Positions 45,494 to 53,756 of a DNA stretch of 64,000 bases are shown here, in pieces. Each line of letters begins with the position of its first letter. The first letter of the stretch is position 1. Source of the DNA: Bremerella sp. P1 (lineage in GTDB: Bacteria; Planctomycetota; Planctomycetia; Pirellulales; Pirellulaceae); contig NZ_CP118164.1 in the NCBI RefSeq assembly GCF_028748185.1, positions 3,683,814 to 3,747,813 on the forward strand. The letters are read 5' to 3'. The notes beneath the pieces are model-generated. The model made no database searches. It saw only the letters and a program-made list of their open reading frames with translations, and was not told the DNA's origin. Position numbers and translations under genes: made by a program.

Positions 45494-47116
45494 TTATTCT
45501 CCTTGCGGGGGAAGTCGGTGGAGCGTGGAGCGAACAACGCGGTTTTGCGTAGTCATGGCAGACGACTCTTCGACTTCGTCAATTACTTGGATCGCGGTGT
45601 TCTCTTGCAGGTCAGGCGATGGATTGAAGATCAGTCGATCTCCCAGGTTCAAGCCGGACAGGACCTCGGTCATCGGGCCGGAGGGAGTTGCCGCAACGGT
45701 GATCGAAGTCTTTCGAGCCTTGCCGGCAGCTTGGTCCGCTCGCCAGACAAATGCCTGGCCATCTTCGCTGAGCACCAATTCTGAAGGGATATAGATCCGC
45801 ATCTCTTCCTGGATCGAGTCGGTTTTCTGCTCGACTTCAGGAGCGAGAAACGTCACGTCGACCAACATTTCTGGCTTGAAATAATTGGGCGGATCCGGCA
45901 GGGCCACTTTCACTTGAAGTGTATTCTTCTGGATGTCCGCCTCGGAACTGATGAATAGCACGCGGCCGACGATCGGCTCGTCGAGTGCCGGGTTGTTGAT
46001 CGTCACTTGCTGATCGAGTGACACTTGCGGGATGTTCTCGAAACGAACATCGACGCGTACCTGAAGACTATCGGGCCGATACATGGTGACAACCGTACTG
46101 CTGTCCGACTCGGTGCGCTGCGACGGCATCGTGCCGAGGTGCGTACCAGGCGGGCTGAGCAGTTGGTAGATTCGACCAGCTACCGGGGCACGGACAACCA
46201 TTCGGTCGAGGGCCAGCTTGGCTTGGGCGAGCGCGACTTCGGCTTGTCGCAGGCGAGCCTTGGCGGCCTGGAGTTCGGCCTGGGCGGTCGCTTTCGCTTC
46301 CATCTCGTCCACTAACAGATCGAGCTGGGTCTTGAGCGCCTCTTGGCGTTTGCTCCAGGCAAGCTTTTCAGCTTGAAGAGTACTTTTGCGCTGGATTAGT
46401 TCCTCGAGCGTTGCCTCGGCGGTTGCCAGCCGTGAAACGGCTTCTTCAACCGTCAACTTCGAGACCGCGATACCCGCATCGACTTTTCGCTGGTGTTCGA
46501 GCTTGGCGTATTCACGCATCGCTTCGGCCCGGCGCACCTCGAACGGAAGGTTTTGCAGTTGCGTGTCGATTCGCGAAACCTGGGCTTCGGCTTCGGCCAG
46601 TTGGGCTTCCAGGTGAACAGGCTGTTCGACCCGAATGTTGGCCGCATCGAGTGCCGCTTGGGCCTGATCGACTTCGGCCTGACGCAAATCGCGATCGGCT
46701 ATGGCGCGTTCGTAGGCAAGCTGGTTGTCTTCCCGCACGAGGTTTGCAACCGGATCGCCTTTGCTGACGGCTTGATCTTCCACCACGAGCAATTCTTCGA
46801 TCACACCTGGCGAAAGCGCGGCAACGCGAATCGGTATCGGGCGCGGTTCGACCCAGCCAGCGGCCTGGAACAAGGGCGTTCCGGCCGACTGGATTCTCGC
46901 TTTCGAGGCGACCACCGGGACAACTTTCACCGGCATCGCAGGGAAAATCAGATCCCACGACGCCCACACCACCAGGGCCACGAATCCGGCGACCAGTATG
47001 CCTGGTATTAAGACACGTGAAATGAAGTGATGCCGGATCGGTAGATCTTTACCACTTCGATCTGCCGCGGTGGCGCCTCGGTCGATCGCGAGTTGTTTCA
47101 GATCGACTTCTGCCAT
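45494..47116 (-). CDS. HlyD/MacA-type periplasmic adaptor protein
   Basis: 540 residues. An N-terminal membrane helix (about residues 35-57, [18 protein letters not shown]) anchors it. A biotinyl-lipoyl-like half follows ([20 protein letters not shown]), then a long alpha-hairpin coiled coil from about residue 135 to 300, rich in Ala, Glu and Gln, and the returning lipoyl half [20 protein letters not shown]. Beta-barrel and membrane-proximal domains complete the protein. The hairpin is longer than in MacA, as in DevB/HlyD. It should connect the inner-membrane ABC permease to an outer-membrane channel. It is three bases from the upstream lipoprotein gene. Confidence 0.88.
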   Translation of the reverse strand: MAEVDLKQLAIDRGATAADRSGKDLPIRHHFISRVLIPGILVAGFVALVVWASWDLIFPAMPVKVVPVVASKARIQSAGTPLFQAAGWVEPRPIPIRVAALSPGVIEELLVVEDQAVSKGDPVANLVREDNQLAYERAIADRDLRQAEVDQAQAALDAANIRVEQPVHLEAQLAEAEAQVSRIDTQLQNLPFEVRRAEAMREYAKLEHQRKVDAGIAVSKLTVEEAVSRLATAEATLEELIQRKSTLQAEKLAWSKRQEALKTQLDLLVDEMEAKATAQAELQAAKARLRQAEVALAQAKLALDRMVVRAPVAGRIYQLLSPPGTHLGTMPSQRTESDSSTVVTMYRPDSLQVRVDVRFENIPQVSLDQQVTINNPALDEPIVGRVLFISSEADIQKNTLQVKVALPDPPNYFKPEMLVDVTFLAPEVEQKTDSIQEEMRIYIPSELVLSEDGQAFVWRADQAAGKARKTSITVAATPSGPMTEVLSGLNLGDRLIFNPSPDLQENTAIQVIDEVEESSAMTTQNRVVRSTLHRLPPQGE

Positions 47117-47119
47117 CGG

Positions 47120-47653
47120 TTATTTCCTCACGTAGAGACTATCGGCGAGAACGGTCAAATTGCCTTCGGCGTCGCGTTTCGCTTTTCCATGGACAACGAC
47201 CGTCTGGAGTTCGTCCAGCAACAGCGACTGACGCGCGTCTGCTTTGAGAACGTCTCCGTTTTGGTCGACGACTTTGACTAATGCGGTTGCCCCGGGGAGT
47301 TTGTCGGTTTCGCAGCAATAGTCCCACGGCACCTCACACGCATCGCCGGGGATGTCGCTGCAAGCTTTGAGGGAAGGGTCGACGATCGAGAACGCAGCCA
47401 GGCCCTCGACCCAGGGATTGGCCGAACCACCAATGCGGCCGACGATGGTGATTTCATCGTCATCCTTTGCCGACTCACGAACGGCGATTACTTCCTGGGC
47501 TCCGGACGGTTCCGACGTGAGCACATATTTTCTCATCTCCGGCGAAAGGACTTCATCACTATTAGTCGTCCTCGTCGTGTCGCTTGATTGGGTGCAGCCA
47601 ACTACCACGAGGGACAACGCAGTGAACAAAACCAGGGAGAGTGTCGTTTTCAT
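47120..47653 (-). CDS. Lipoprotein of the exporter operon with a Cys-rich PWDYCCE motif
   Basis: 177 residues from the ATG at 47653; the longer upstream frame overlaps the permease gene and is not coding. Lipobox LSLVVVGC, so it is lipid-anchored. The mature part has an OB-like beta region (VIAVRESAKDDDEITIVGRI) and a cluster of cysteines in LKACSDIPGDACEVPWDYCC followed by E, a spacing reminiscent of a metal or disulfide site. The end, LQTVVVHGKAKRDAEGNLTV, is again beta-like. Position between permease and adaptor in the operon suggests that it is a substrate-binding or regulatory part of the exporter. Confidence 0.72.
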   Translation of the reverse strand: MKTTLSLVLFTALSLVVVGCTQSSDTTRTTNSDEVLSPEMRKYVLTSEPSGAQEVIAVRESAKDDDEITIVGRIGGSANPWVEGLAAFSIVDPSLKACSDIPGDACEVPWDYCCETDKLPGATALVKVVDQNGDVLKADARQSLLLDELQTVVVHGKAKRDAEGNLTVLADSLYVRK

Positions 47654-47684
47654 GTTTATTCCTTTCCAAGGTGAAAAATCAAAA

Positions 47685-48863
47685 TCAAACAGATTTGAGA
47701 CCATCGACCACCGGCATCCGCAAGGCACGGTAAGCAGGCGGGAGCGAGCCTAAGAATCCGAGTAAAAAACCAACGCCGCATCCGACCAGAATGCACACGT
47801 TATCAATCCTGAGAGCGAACGCTCCCATGGTGAATCGCACCGATGCTCCGTTGAAAACGGTCAGTGCGATCAGTGTTGCCAATAAGCTGGCCGAGGCCGC
47901 TAACAGGAGACCTTCCTGGATCAAGCTGAGCAGGATGGCACGCCGTACAAACCCGAGGGTTTGCAGCATGGCAAGTTCCGAGATGCGACCCACGACGGCG
48001 CCATACATGGTGTTTAACCCCGCCAGGATCCCGGCACCGGAGATCAACAAGACTACCAGCCAGGCAAGCCAGCGGATGGGGCCATAATCGCGCTGGAGGC
48101 CCGCGTAGTATTCGGTTTCTCGCGCAGCTTGCAGTTCGAGATCGAGTCGTTCTTTGCAGAATAAGTCGACGTCGCTAAAGTCGCCGGAAGAGCTAAGCCG
48201 CAGCGCCACCAGGCTCAGGTCTTGCCGCTTCATCGATTGCTGAAGTTCGTCCAGCCGACACCACACTTCCGATTCAAAGGCCCCCCCAGTCGCGGAAAAG
48301 GTACCAGCGACTTTCCAGGGTCGTCCTTCAAACTGGACTTCATCTCCGGGGACAATCGCATCCTGTTCAAGACCGAGTTTGACCGCCGCCATCCGGCCGA
48401 CAAGGACCTCGCCGGGGCCTGGCCAGTGACCCTTTTCCAGCTGAATACGATTGCGAACCAAGAGCACTTCCGGTGTCACACCGCGCACCAAACCCATCGC
48501 AGGCTGAGCCATCGAATCGGTGGCAACTTCTGTGCCTAGGTACAGTTCAGGCGAAACGTACTTCTTGCCTTGTCGCTCGCGAATACCGGGAATACTAGCC
48601 GCGATCAAGTCGCTCGATCGCATGGGAATCGAGGAGTATTCGAGGTTTTCTCCCATTCCGAGTGAGAAAATCAATACGGTGTCGGAATCTCCGCTGACTT
48701 GCAGGTTTCTCTCCAACCCGCGGATGAAACCGACGACGATAAAGACCAGCAAAATCACCACCGTCAACGCACCCAACGTTAACAAGGTACGCAGCGGTCG
48801 ACGGAACAGGTTTCGGATCGCGTAGTCCCAGGCAAGGGGGCGAAACCACATAGCGATACCCAT
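47685..48863 (-). CDS. ABC exporter permease, FtsX/MacB type (first permease)
   Basis: 392 residues from the ATG giving MGIAMWFRPLAWDYAIRNLF; another start four codons upstream (48875) or downstream is possible. Helix 1 is at about 25-45 (LLTLGALTVVILLVFIVVGF), a periplasmic domain follows (about 50-265), and three C-terminal helices with the FtsX pattern GRISELAMLQTLGFVRRAIL and FLLGFLGSLPPAYRALRMPV. Together with the second permease further down, it suggests a heterodimeric permease rather than the MacB homodimer. Confidence 0.85.
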   Translation of the reverse strand: MGIAMWFRPLAWDYAIRNLFRRPLRTLLTLGALTVVILLVFIVVGFIRGLERNLQVSGDSDTVLIFSLGMGENLEYSSIPMRSSDLIAASIPGIRERQGKKYVSPELYLGTEVATDSMAQPAMGLVRGVTPEVLLVRNRIQLEKGHWPGPGEVLVGRMAAVKLGLEQDAIVPGDEVQFEGRPWKVAGTFSATGGAFESEVWCRLDELQQSMKRQDLSLVALRLSSSGDFSDVDLFCKERLDLELQAARETEYYAGLQRDYGPIRWLAWLVVLLISGAGILAGLNTMYGAVVGRISELAMLQTLGFVRRAILLSLIQEGLLLAASASLLATLIALTVFNGASVRFTMGAFALRIDNVCILVGCGVGFLLGFLGSLPPAYRALRMPVVDGLKSV

Positions 48864-48963
48864 CTCAGGGATCAATCGAGTGAACGAGGCCTAACCGGAT
48901 CATCCGCGCAGCAATATGCTGGGCGACAAGTTAAGGCTTCACGATGCGAGAGGGCATCGCGAT

Positions 48964-49371
48964 TTAGCAGGTCAGCGCTAGAAATCGTGTGCGCAGCTGG
49001 CGACCTGAAAGAATATGCTCGTCCGGGAGCGAAAAGTCATGTTTTCGTAGCGTGGTCGACGGATCGATAGCAACGTGCGGAAATGCAGGGTAGATGGCTA
49101 CGAAAGCCATCTCGGGCAAATCGATACTGATGTCATGGCGCTCGACCACCGCACCGTTACAGATGCCTTGGCAGTCTTTGTGCTTCGATTCGGTATCATC
49201 CGAATCGGCAGGCCCGGAGTTCTTGGAAGTGTTGGAACAGCAGCAACAAACAGGCGATTCGCTTTCCGATCCGTCGCCAAGTTGCGAGCTTACACCATAC
49301 CCCTGACCCACCGCACAAGCGAGCGGGCAGTAAAGCAATGCCAGGATGGTGAGCAGTGAAATACTTCGCAC
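48964..49371 (-). CDS. Small Cys-rich secreted protein
   Basis: 135 residues with a signal peptide (residues 1-20, LLTILALLYCPLACAVG). The mature protein has a run of four adjacent cysteines in SPVCCCCSNTSKN, and another pair in KDCQGICNGAVVERHD, then a hydrophilic C-terminus ending in LALTC. Clusters of Cys plus Asp, His and Lys recall small periplasmic metal-handling proteins found near metal efflux genes, and this gene lies just upstream of the exporter operon in the same direction (about 90 bases). No named family is recognised; metal binding is inference. Confidence 0.6.
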   Translation of the reverse strand: MRSISLLTILALLYCPLACAVGQGYGVSSQLGDGSESESPVCCCCSNTSKNSGPADSDDTESKHKDCQGICNGAVVERHDISIDLPEMAFVAIYPAFPHVAIDPSTTLRKHDFSLPDEHILSGRQLRTRFLALTC

Positions 49372-49555
49372 GGATCAAGTTCCTTCTTTTAGTATTGTGT
49401 ACTTCGAATGCTTGTAAGGCAAGTTCAGTTGTTTCCAGCTGACCACTTTGCGTGACCGTATCGTCCCATGCCACGGCGGGGAACTTGTCTTTCCTTTCCG
49501 GAGAACGCACGATAGATACCGCGATCAATGTTCTGATTTCAACGTGACGTAACTA
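49372..49555. promoter_or_regulatory. Divergent promoter region
   Basis: About 185 bases separate the Cys-rich secreted protein gene (minus) and the XylR-type regulator (plus). Both promoters must lie here, but no operator pattern is evident to me. Confidence 0.35.
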
Positions 49556-50725
49556 ATGCCCACCAAGAGTGCTTCGCCGCATGTTGCCTTGCTGATTGAA
49601 ACGTCTCGGACGTATGGACGAGAACTGCTGCACGGCGTGCGCAAGTACGTGGCCGAACATGGTCCCTGGTCCCTTTTGGTGGAGTCGCGTTCGCTCGAGT
49701 CCCCTGCCCCGCCCTGGCTGCCGACCTGGAGTGGCAACGGAATCATGACCCGCAGTGGCTCACAGGCCATGGTCGATGCCGTAAAGCGTGCCAGGGTGCC
49801 GACGGTCGAATTGCGTTCGACGCGGCTGAAGCATTCCTTTCCGCTGGTGGGCGTGAACAACTACTCGTTGGGCAAGCTGGTGGCCGAACACTTCCTGGAT
49901 CGTGGCTTTCGCAACTTTGCTGTGTATCAGTTGGGGGCCGAGGAATACTTTCAGCAGCGCTGCGAGAACTTCGTGCAGACCGTCGCCGAGAACGGCTACG
50001 CAGCCTCGCGCTACCATCCCCTCAACCGCCGTGAACAACCGACCGAGTGGGAGCAGGCCCAAAAGGAATTAGCCGACTGGATCCATCGTTTGCCCAAGCC
50101 GGTAGGTGTGATGGCGTGTACCGATCAACTCGGCTTCTGGCTCTTGGATGCCTGCCGCCGATGTGGAGCGATTGTGCCGGAGGAGGTCGCCGTGGTCGGG
50201 GTCGAAAACGATGCTTCGCTTTGCACGATGGCCACGACTCCCCTATCAAGTGTCGAACTGAACGGCACGGCCATTGGCTACCGGGCCGCCGAGCTTCTCG
50301 AACACATGATGAAAGGCGGTAAGCCGCCCAAGAAGCCGGTCCTGGTCGAACCGCTGGGGATCGTTACCCGGCTCTCGTCGGATGTTGTGGCGGTGGACGA
50401 CCGTGATCTGGCCAATGCGTTGCTCTTCATGCGCGAGCATGCCTGCGAAGGCATTGGTGTATCGGATGTGCTGAAGGAGGTCGCCATTTCAAGAAGCTCG
50501 CTGGAACGTGGGCTCCGGAAGCTCTTAGGACGATCGCCCAACCAGGAACTCATCCGTTTGAAGCTGTTGCGCGCCGAGGAAATGCTTACGCATACGGATC
50601 TCACGCTCGCGGTCATTGCCCAGCGCTGCGGCTTTCGCCGGACTCAACACCTGGCCGAAACGTTCCGGGAACTGTATGGCATGCCGCCAGGGCAATATCG
50701 CCAAGACCGTCGCAAGGCTCGTTAA
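49556..50725 (+). CDS. XylR-type sugar-responsive regulator (LacI-like sensor, AraC DNA-binding domain)
   Basis: 389 residues. Residues 8-275 form a periplasmic-binding-protein-like sensor as in LacI proteins (VALLIETSRTYGRELLHGVR, LVGVNNYSLGKLVAEHFLDR, VGVMACTDQLGFWLLDACRR, VPEEVAVVGVENDASLC). Residues 285-385 are the AraC-type DNA-binding domain with two helix-turn-helix units (VSDVLKEVAISRSSLERGLR and LAVIAQRCGFRRTQHLAETF). This architecture is that of E. coli XylR. The next genes (dehydrogenase, sugar isomerase) are 170 bases downstream in the same direction and are the likely targets; the inducer is presumably a sugar. Confidence 0.9.
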   Translation: MPTKSASPHVALLIETSRTYGRELLHGVRKYVAEHGPWSLLVESRSLESPAPPWLPTWSGNGIMTRSGSQAMVDAVKRARVPTVELRSTRLKHSFPLVGVNNYSLGKLVAEHFLDRGFRNFAVYQLGAEEYFQQRCENFVQTVAENGYAASRYHPLNRREQPTEWEQAQKELADWIHRLPKPVGVMACTDQLGFWLLDACRRCGAIVPEEVAVVGVENDASLCTMATTPLSSVELNGTAIGYRAAELLEHMMKGGKPPKKPVLVEPLGIVTRLSSDVVAVDDRDLANALLFMREHACEGIGVSDVLKEVAISRSSLERGLRKLLGRSPNQELIRLKLLRAEEMLTHTDLTLAVIAQRCGFRRTQHLAETFRELYGMPPGQYRQDRRKAR

Positions 50726-50895
50726 CTCAAGTATGGGCATGGCAAAATAACGGAGTAGGTAGACGCATTTGCGGATTGTATCTGCCGCCAGGATGCGTCA
50801 CGATAGAAGCATCACTCAGGCCAACCGTTCTGGCTGGTCGCGAGTCCTTGCCCCTCTTATCTTCCTCATGCCCTTGCCTGCCTCGGAGCTACGTT

Positions 50896-52191
50896 ATGTC
50901 CCGCTCGACTCTTGATCGCCGTCAATGGATTACCCAAGTATCGGCGGCCGCTTCTACTTCCATGGTTTTCGGTTCGCTGCCGGCGCTACGCGCCGCCGAG
51001 AAACCGCGGGATGCGAACAGTCGGCTGGGAATTGGTGCGATTGGCCTGCGTTATCAAGGTTCGGTCATTACCGAAAAAGCAGCGGCCCATGGCGATATCG
51101 TCGCTTTGGCTGATGTCGATCGCGAGATTCTAGAAAAGGCCAATTCCGATTTTGGTGGCAAGTCGTCCCTGATGGAGGACTACCGCGAGTTGCTCGCTCG
51201 TGAGGATGTCGACGTCGTCATGATCGGCACGCCTGATCATTGGCACACCAAGATGGTGATCGATGCCTGTCGAGCGGGCAAAGACGTCTACTGTGAAAAG
51301 CCACTTACGCTCACCATTGATGAAGGCAAGAAGCTCCGCGAGGTCGTCAAGGAAACCGGCCGTGTGGTACAGGTAGGCTCGTGGCAGCGAAGTGACATCC
51401 GCTTTCGCACCGCCGTCGAAATGGTGCGGCAAGGCTGGGTCGGTAACCTGGAAAAAGTGGATATCGTCTTGGGTAAGAACAAGACCGGTGGTCCCTTCGA
51501 GACGAAGCCGATTCCCAAGACATTCAACTGGGACATGTGGCAGGGACAGACTCCGGACGTGCCGTATATCCCTGAGCGTTCGCATTACACCTTCCGCTGG
51601 TGGTACGAGTACAGCGGTGGTCAGATGACTGACTGGGGAGCTCACCATATCGACATCGGTCAGTGGGGAGCAGGAGGTCTGCCGGTGGAAATCGATGGAA
51701 CCGCCAAGATGCCGTCGGTCGAGAACGGCTACAACGTGGCGGTCGACTATCATGTGAAGTACAAGCTCGACAATGGCGTCGAAATGACGGTCTCGGATAC
51801 GGGTCGCAATGGGGTCATGTTTACCGGCGACAAGGGACGCATCTTCGTGAATCGCGGGACGCTCGATGGCGCACCGACTGAACGTAAGCTCCCCCGCGAG
51901 GACTTTGTGCTGTACGACTTCGATAATCTCGAGCGCCCCGAGCGGGCAGGCAAGCTCGATGCGATCATCAATCACATGGGTAATTTCTTCGATTGTGTTG
52001 CTTCACGAAAGTTGCCGGTTTCCGATATCGAAGGCCAGCATCGCAGCGTCAGTACGTGTCACCTGGGGAATATCTCGATGCGAGTTGGGCGAAAGCTGAC
52101 GTGGAACCCCAAGACCGAGATGTTCGACGGAGACGACGAAGCCAATCAACATCTCAGCCGCCCGCAACGCGCCGGCTACGAGATCGTCTAA
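50896..52191 (+). CDS. Tat-exported Gfo/Idh/MocA family oxidoreductase
   Basis: 431 residues from the ATG at 50896 with GGAG upstream. The leader has the Tat-like core DRRQWITQVSAAASTSMVFG. Rossmann fold: LGIGAIGLRYQGSVITEKAA, DIVALADVDREILEKANSD. The Gfo/Idh signature is present as DVYCEKPLTLTIDEGKKLRE with the substrate-binding Lys. The C-terminal alpha/beta domain (FRWWYEYSGGQMTDWGAHHI, with DWGAHHID) contains the His typical for inositol- or glucose-fructose-type dehydrogenases. It oxidises or interconverts sugars with tightly bound NAD(P). Member of a three-gene operon with a xylose-isomerase-like protein and a DJ-1 protein. Confidence 0.9.
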   Translation: MSRSTLDRRQWITQVSAAASTSMVFGSLPALRAAEKPRDANSRLGIGAIGLRYQGSVITEKAAAHGDIVALADVDREILEKANSDFGGKSSLMEDYRELLAREDVDVVMIGTPDHWHTKMVIDACRAGKDVYCEKPLTLTIDEGKKLREVVKETGRVVQVGSWQRSDIRFRTAVEMVRQGWVGNLEKVDIVLGKNKTGGPFETKPIPKTFNWDMWQGQTPDVPYIPERSHYTFRWWYEYSGGQMTDWGAHHIDIGQWGAGGLPVEIDGTAKMPSVENGYNVAVDYHVKYKLDNGVEMTVSDTGRNGVMFTGDKGRIFVNRGTLDGAPTERKLPREDFVLYDFDNLERPERAGKLDAIINHMGNFFDCVASRKLPVSDIEGQHRSVSTCHLGNISMRVGRKLTWNPKTEMFDGDDEANQHLSRPQRAGYEIV

Positions 52192-52220
52192 CACCCCACC
52201 CCTGATGTGCCGACAAAGAC

Positions 52221-53168
52221 ATGACTATGAACCCCAAGCCTACGATTGACCGTCGTACGTTCCATAAGCTTTCTGCTGGGCTGTTAGGTGCCGCCTGGGC
52301 GACGCCAATATTGGCATCGGAAAGCCAGTTTCAACTGAAATACATGCTGCCTTCGTGCATGTACGGCTACAGCGAGCTGGAAGAAATTCTTCCGGAAGCC
52401 AAGAAGATCGGCGCGACGCATATCGACATTTGGCCCAAGGTTCATGGCGATCAACGCGAGCAAGTCGAAGCGATGGGAGTCGATCGTTTTGCCGAACTGC
52501 TGGAAGCCAATGACGTCAAGCTTGGTTGTATCACGCAGTACAAACTGGGACCGTTCGGTTTGCAAAGCGAGATGCCGCTGGCCAAGCGACTGGGTTGCCC
52601 CCTGATGATTACCGGCGGCGCCGGACCCAAAGATGCCAAGGGGCCTGAACTGAAGAAGGCCGTCGCGGCATTCATTGAGAAGATGAAACCGCATATCGAA
52701 GTCGCCGAGGAAAACGGCGTCACCATTGCGATCGAGAATCACGCGAACAACCTGATCGATTCGCCTGACTCGCTGCGGTGGCTGCTAGAACTTCGTCCCT
52801 CGAAGCATCTGGCCATTGCCTTGGCCCCGTATCATCTGCCGCAGGATGAAGAGCAGCTTGCCGGGCTCATTCGTGAACTGGGTGAGGGGATGCAGATGTT
52901 CTATGCCTGGCAGCACGGGGCCGGTTCGCATGAGCCAATGCCGGTTGAGAAGCAGTTGCTTCAGATGCCAGGTCGCGGCCCGCTCGATTTCCAGCCGCTG
53001 CTTCAGGCCTTGGCAGACGTGAAGTACCAAGGGTGGACCGAGGTGTTCATGCACCCGTATCCTCGCGGGATTCCCATCTTGCCTACCGTGGCCGAAACAA
53101 CGGCCGAGATCGTGCGGGGGCGAGATTACCTGAGCCAATGTGTTTCGAAACTGAATAAAGGAAACTAA
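52221..53168 (+). CDS. Sugar phosphate isomerase/epimerase (xylose-isomerase-like TIM barrel)
   Basis: 315 residues from ATG at 52221; a second ATG is two codons later. N-terminal Tat-like leader DRRTFHKLSAGLLGAAWATP, probable cleavage before ESQFQLKY. The AP-endonuclease family 2 TIM barrel follows, with metal-ligand regions THIDIWPKV, PLMITGGAGPKDAKG, VTIAIENHANNLIDSPDSL (Glu and His), FYAWQHGAGSHEP and WTEVFMHPYPRGIP. The family acts on ketoses and inositols. It lies about 30 bases after the Gfo/Idh gene; pairing of the two is frequent in planctomycete sugar-oxidation pathways. Confidence 0.87.
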   Translation: MTMNPKPTIDRRTFHKLSAGLLGAAWATPILASESQFQLKYMLPSCMYGYSELEEILPEAKKIGATHIDIWPKVHGDQREQVEAMGVDRFAELLEANDVKLGCITQYKLGPFGLQSEMPLAKRLGCPLMITGGAGPKDAKGPELKKAVAAFIEKMKPHIEVAEENGVTIAIENHANNLIDSPDSLRWLLELRPSKHLAIALAPYHLPQDEEQLAGLIRELGEGMQMFYAWQHGAGSHEPMPVEKQLLQMPGRGPLDFQPLLQALADVKYQGWTEVFMHPYPRGIPILPTVAETTAEIVRGRDYLSQCVSKLNKGN

Positions 53169-53169
53169 C

Positions 53170-53754
53170 GTGTCGGACAAAGTACTCATCATTATTGGCG
53201 ACGCATCGGAAACACTGGACACGCTGTATCCCTACTACCGGCTGCAAGAAGGTGGCTTCGAGCCGGTGGTGGCGGGACCTCGCCGGGGATCGTTTCAGAT
53301 GGTGATGCACGAGATCAAGCCAGGCTGGACCATCACCAAAGAGTGGGAAGGCTACACGATCGAAGCGCAGATTGCGTTCTCCGAAATCATTCCCGAGCAG
53401 TACGCCGGTATCATGTTCAGCGGCGGCCGTGCCCCTGAGTACATTCGCTACGACGAACACCTTGTGGCGGCAACCCGCTGGTTTGTTGAACAAGGGAAGC
53501 CGGTGGCTTCGGTATGCCACGGGGTCGAGGTGCTTGCCTACGCCGATTGTGTCCGCGGTCGCAAAATGGCGACGGTCCCCAAGTGTAAGTTCGACTTGGA
53601 AGTGTGCGGCGGGACGTTTGTCGACGAAGCGTGTGTTGTCGACGGGAACATCGTCAGCGGCCGCACGTTCCATGACAACGGACGCTACTTCGGAGCGTTC
53701 ATGAACTTGCTGGAAGAAGCCCGTACGGCAGCCGCCGGTGGTGTGGGAGCGTAA
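53170..53754 (+). CDS. DJ-1/PfpI family protein
   Basis: 194 residues from a GTG one base after the preceding stop (ribosome-binding site AAAGGAA lies within the previous gene end). The glutamine amidotransferase-like fold shows the nucleophile elbow ASVCHGVEVL with the reactive Cys at about residue 117, a Glu in IPEQYAGIMFSGGRAPEYI, and a metal or substrate-binding YDEHLVAAT. Family members are glyoxalases/deglycases, proteases or hydratases; which applies is unclear. Position in a sugar-oxidation operon suggests removal of reactive carbonyl by-products. It converges on the large CxxCH protein gene with only two bases between. Confidence 0.85.
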   Translation: MSDKVLIIIGDASETLDTLYPYYRLQEGGFEPVVAGPRRGSFQMVMHEIKPGWTITKEWEGYTIEAQIAFSEIIPEQYAGIMFSGGRAPEYIRYDEHLVAATRWFVEQGKPVASVCHGVEVLAYADCVRGRKMATVPKCKFDLEVCGGTFVDEACVVDGNIVSGRTFHDNGRYFGAFMNLLEEARTAAAGGVGA

Positions 53755-53756
53755 GG

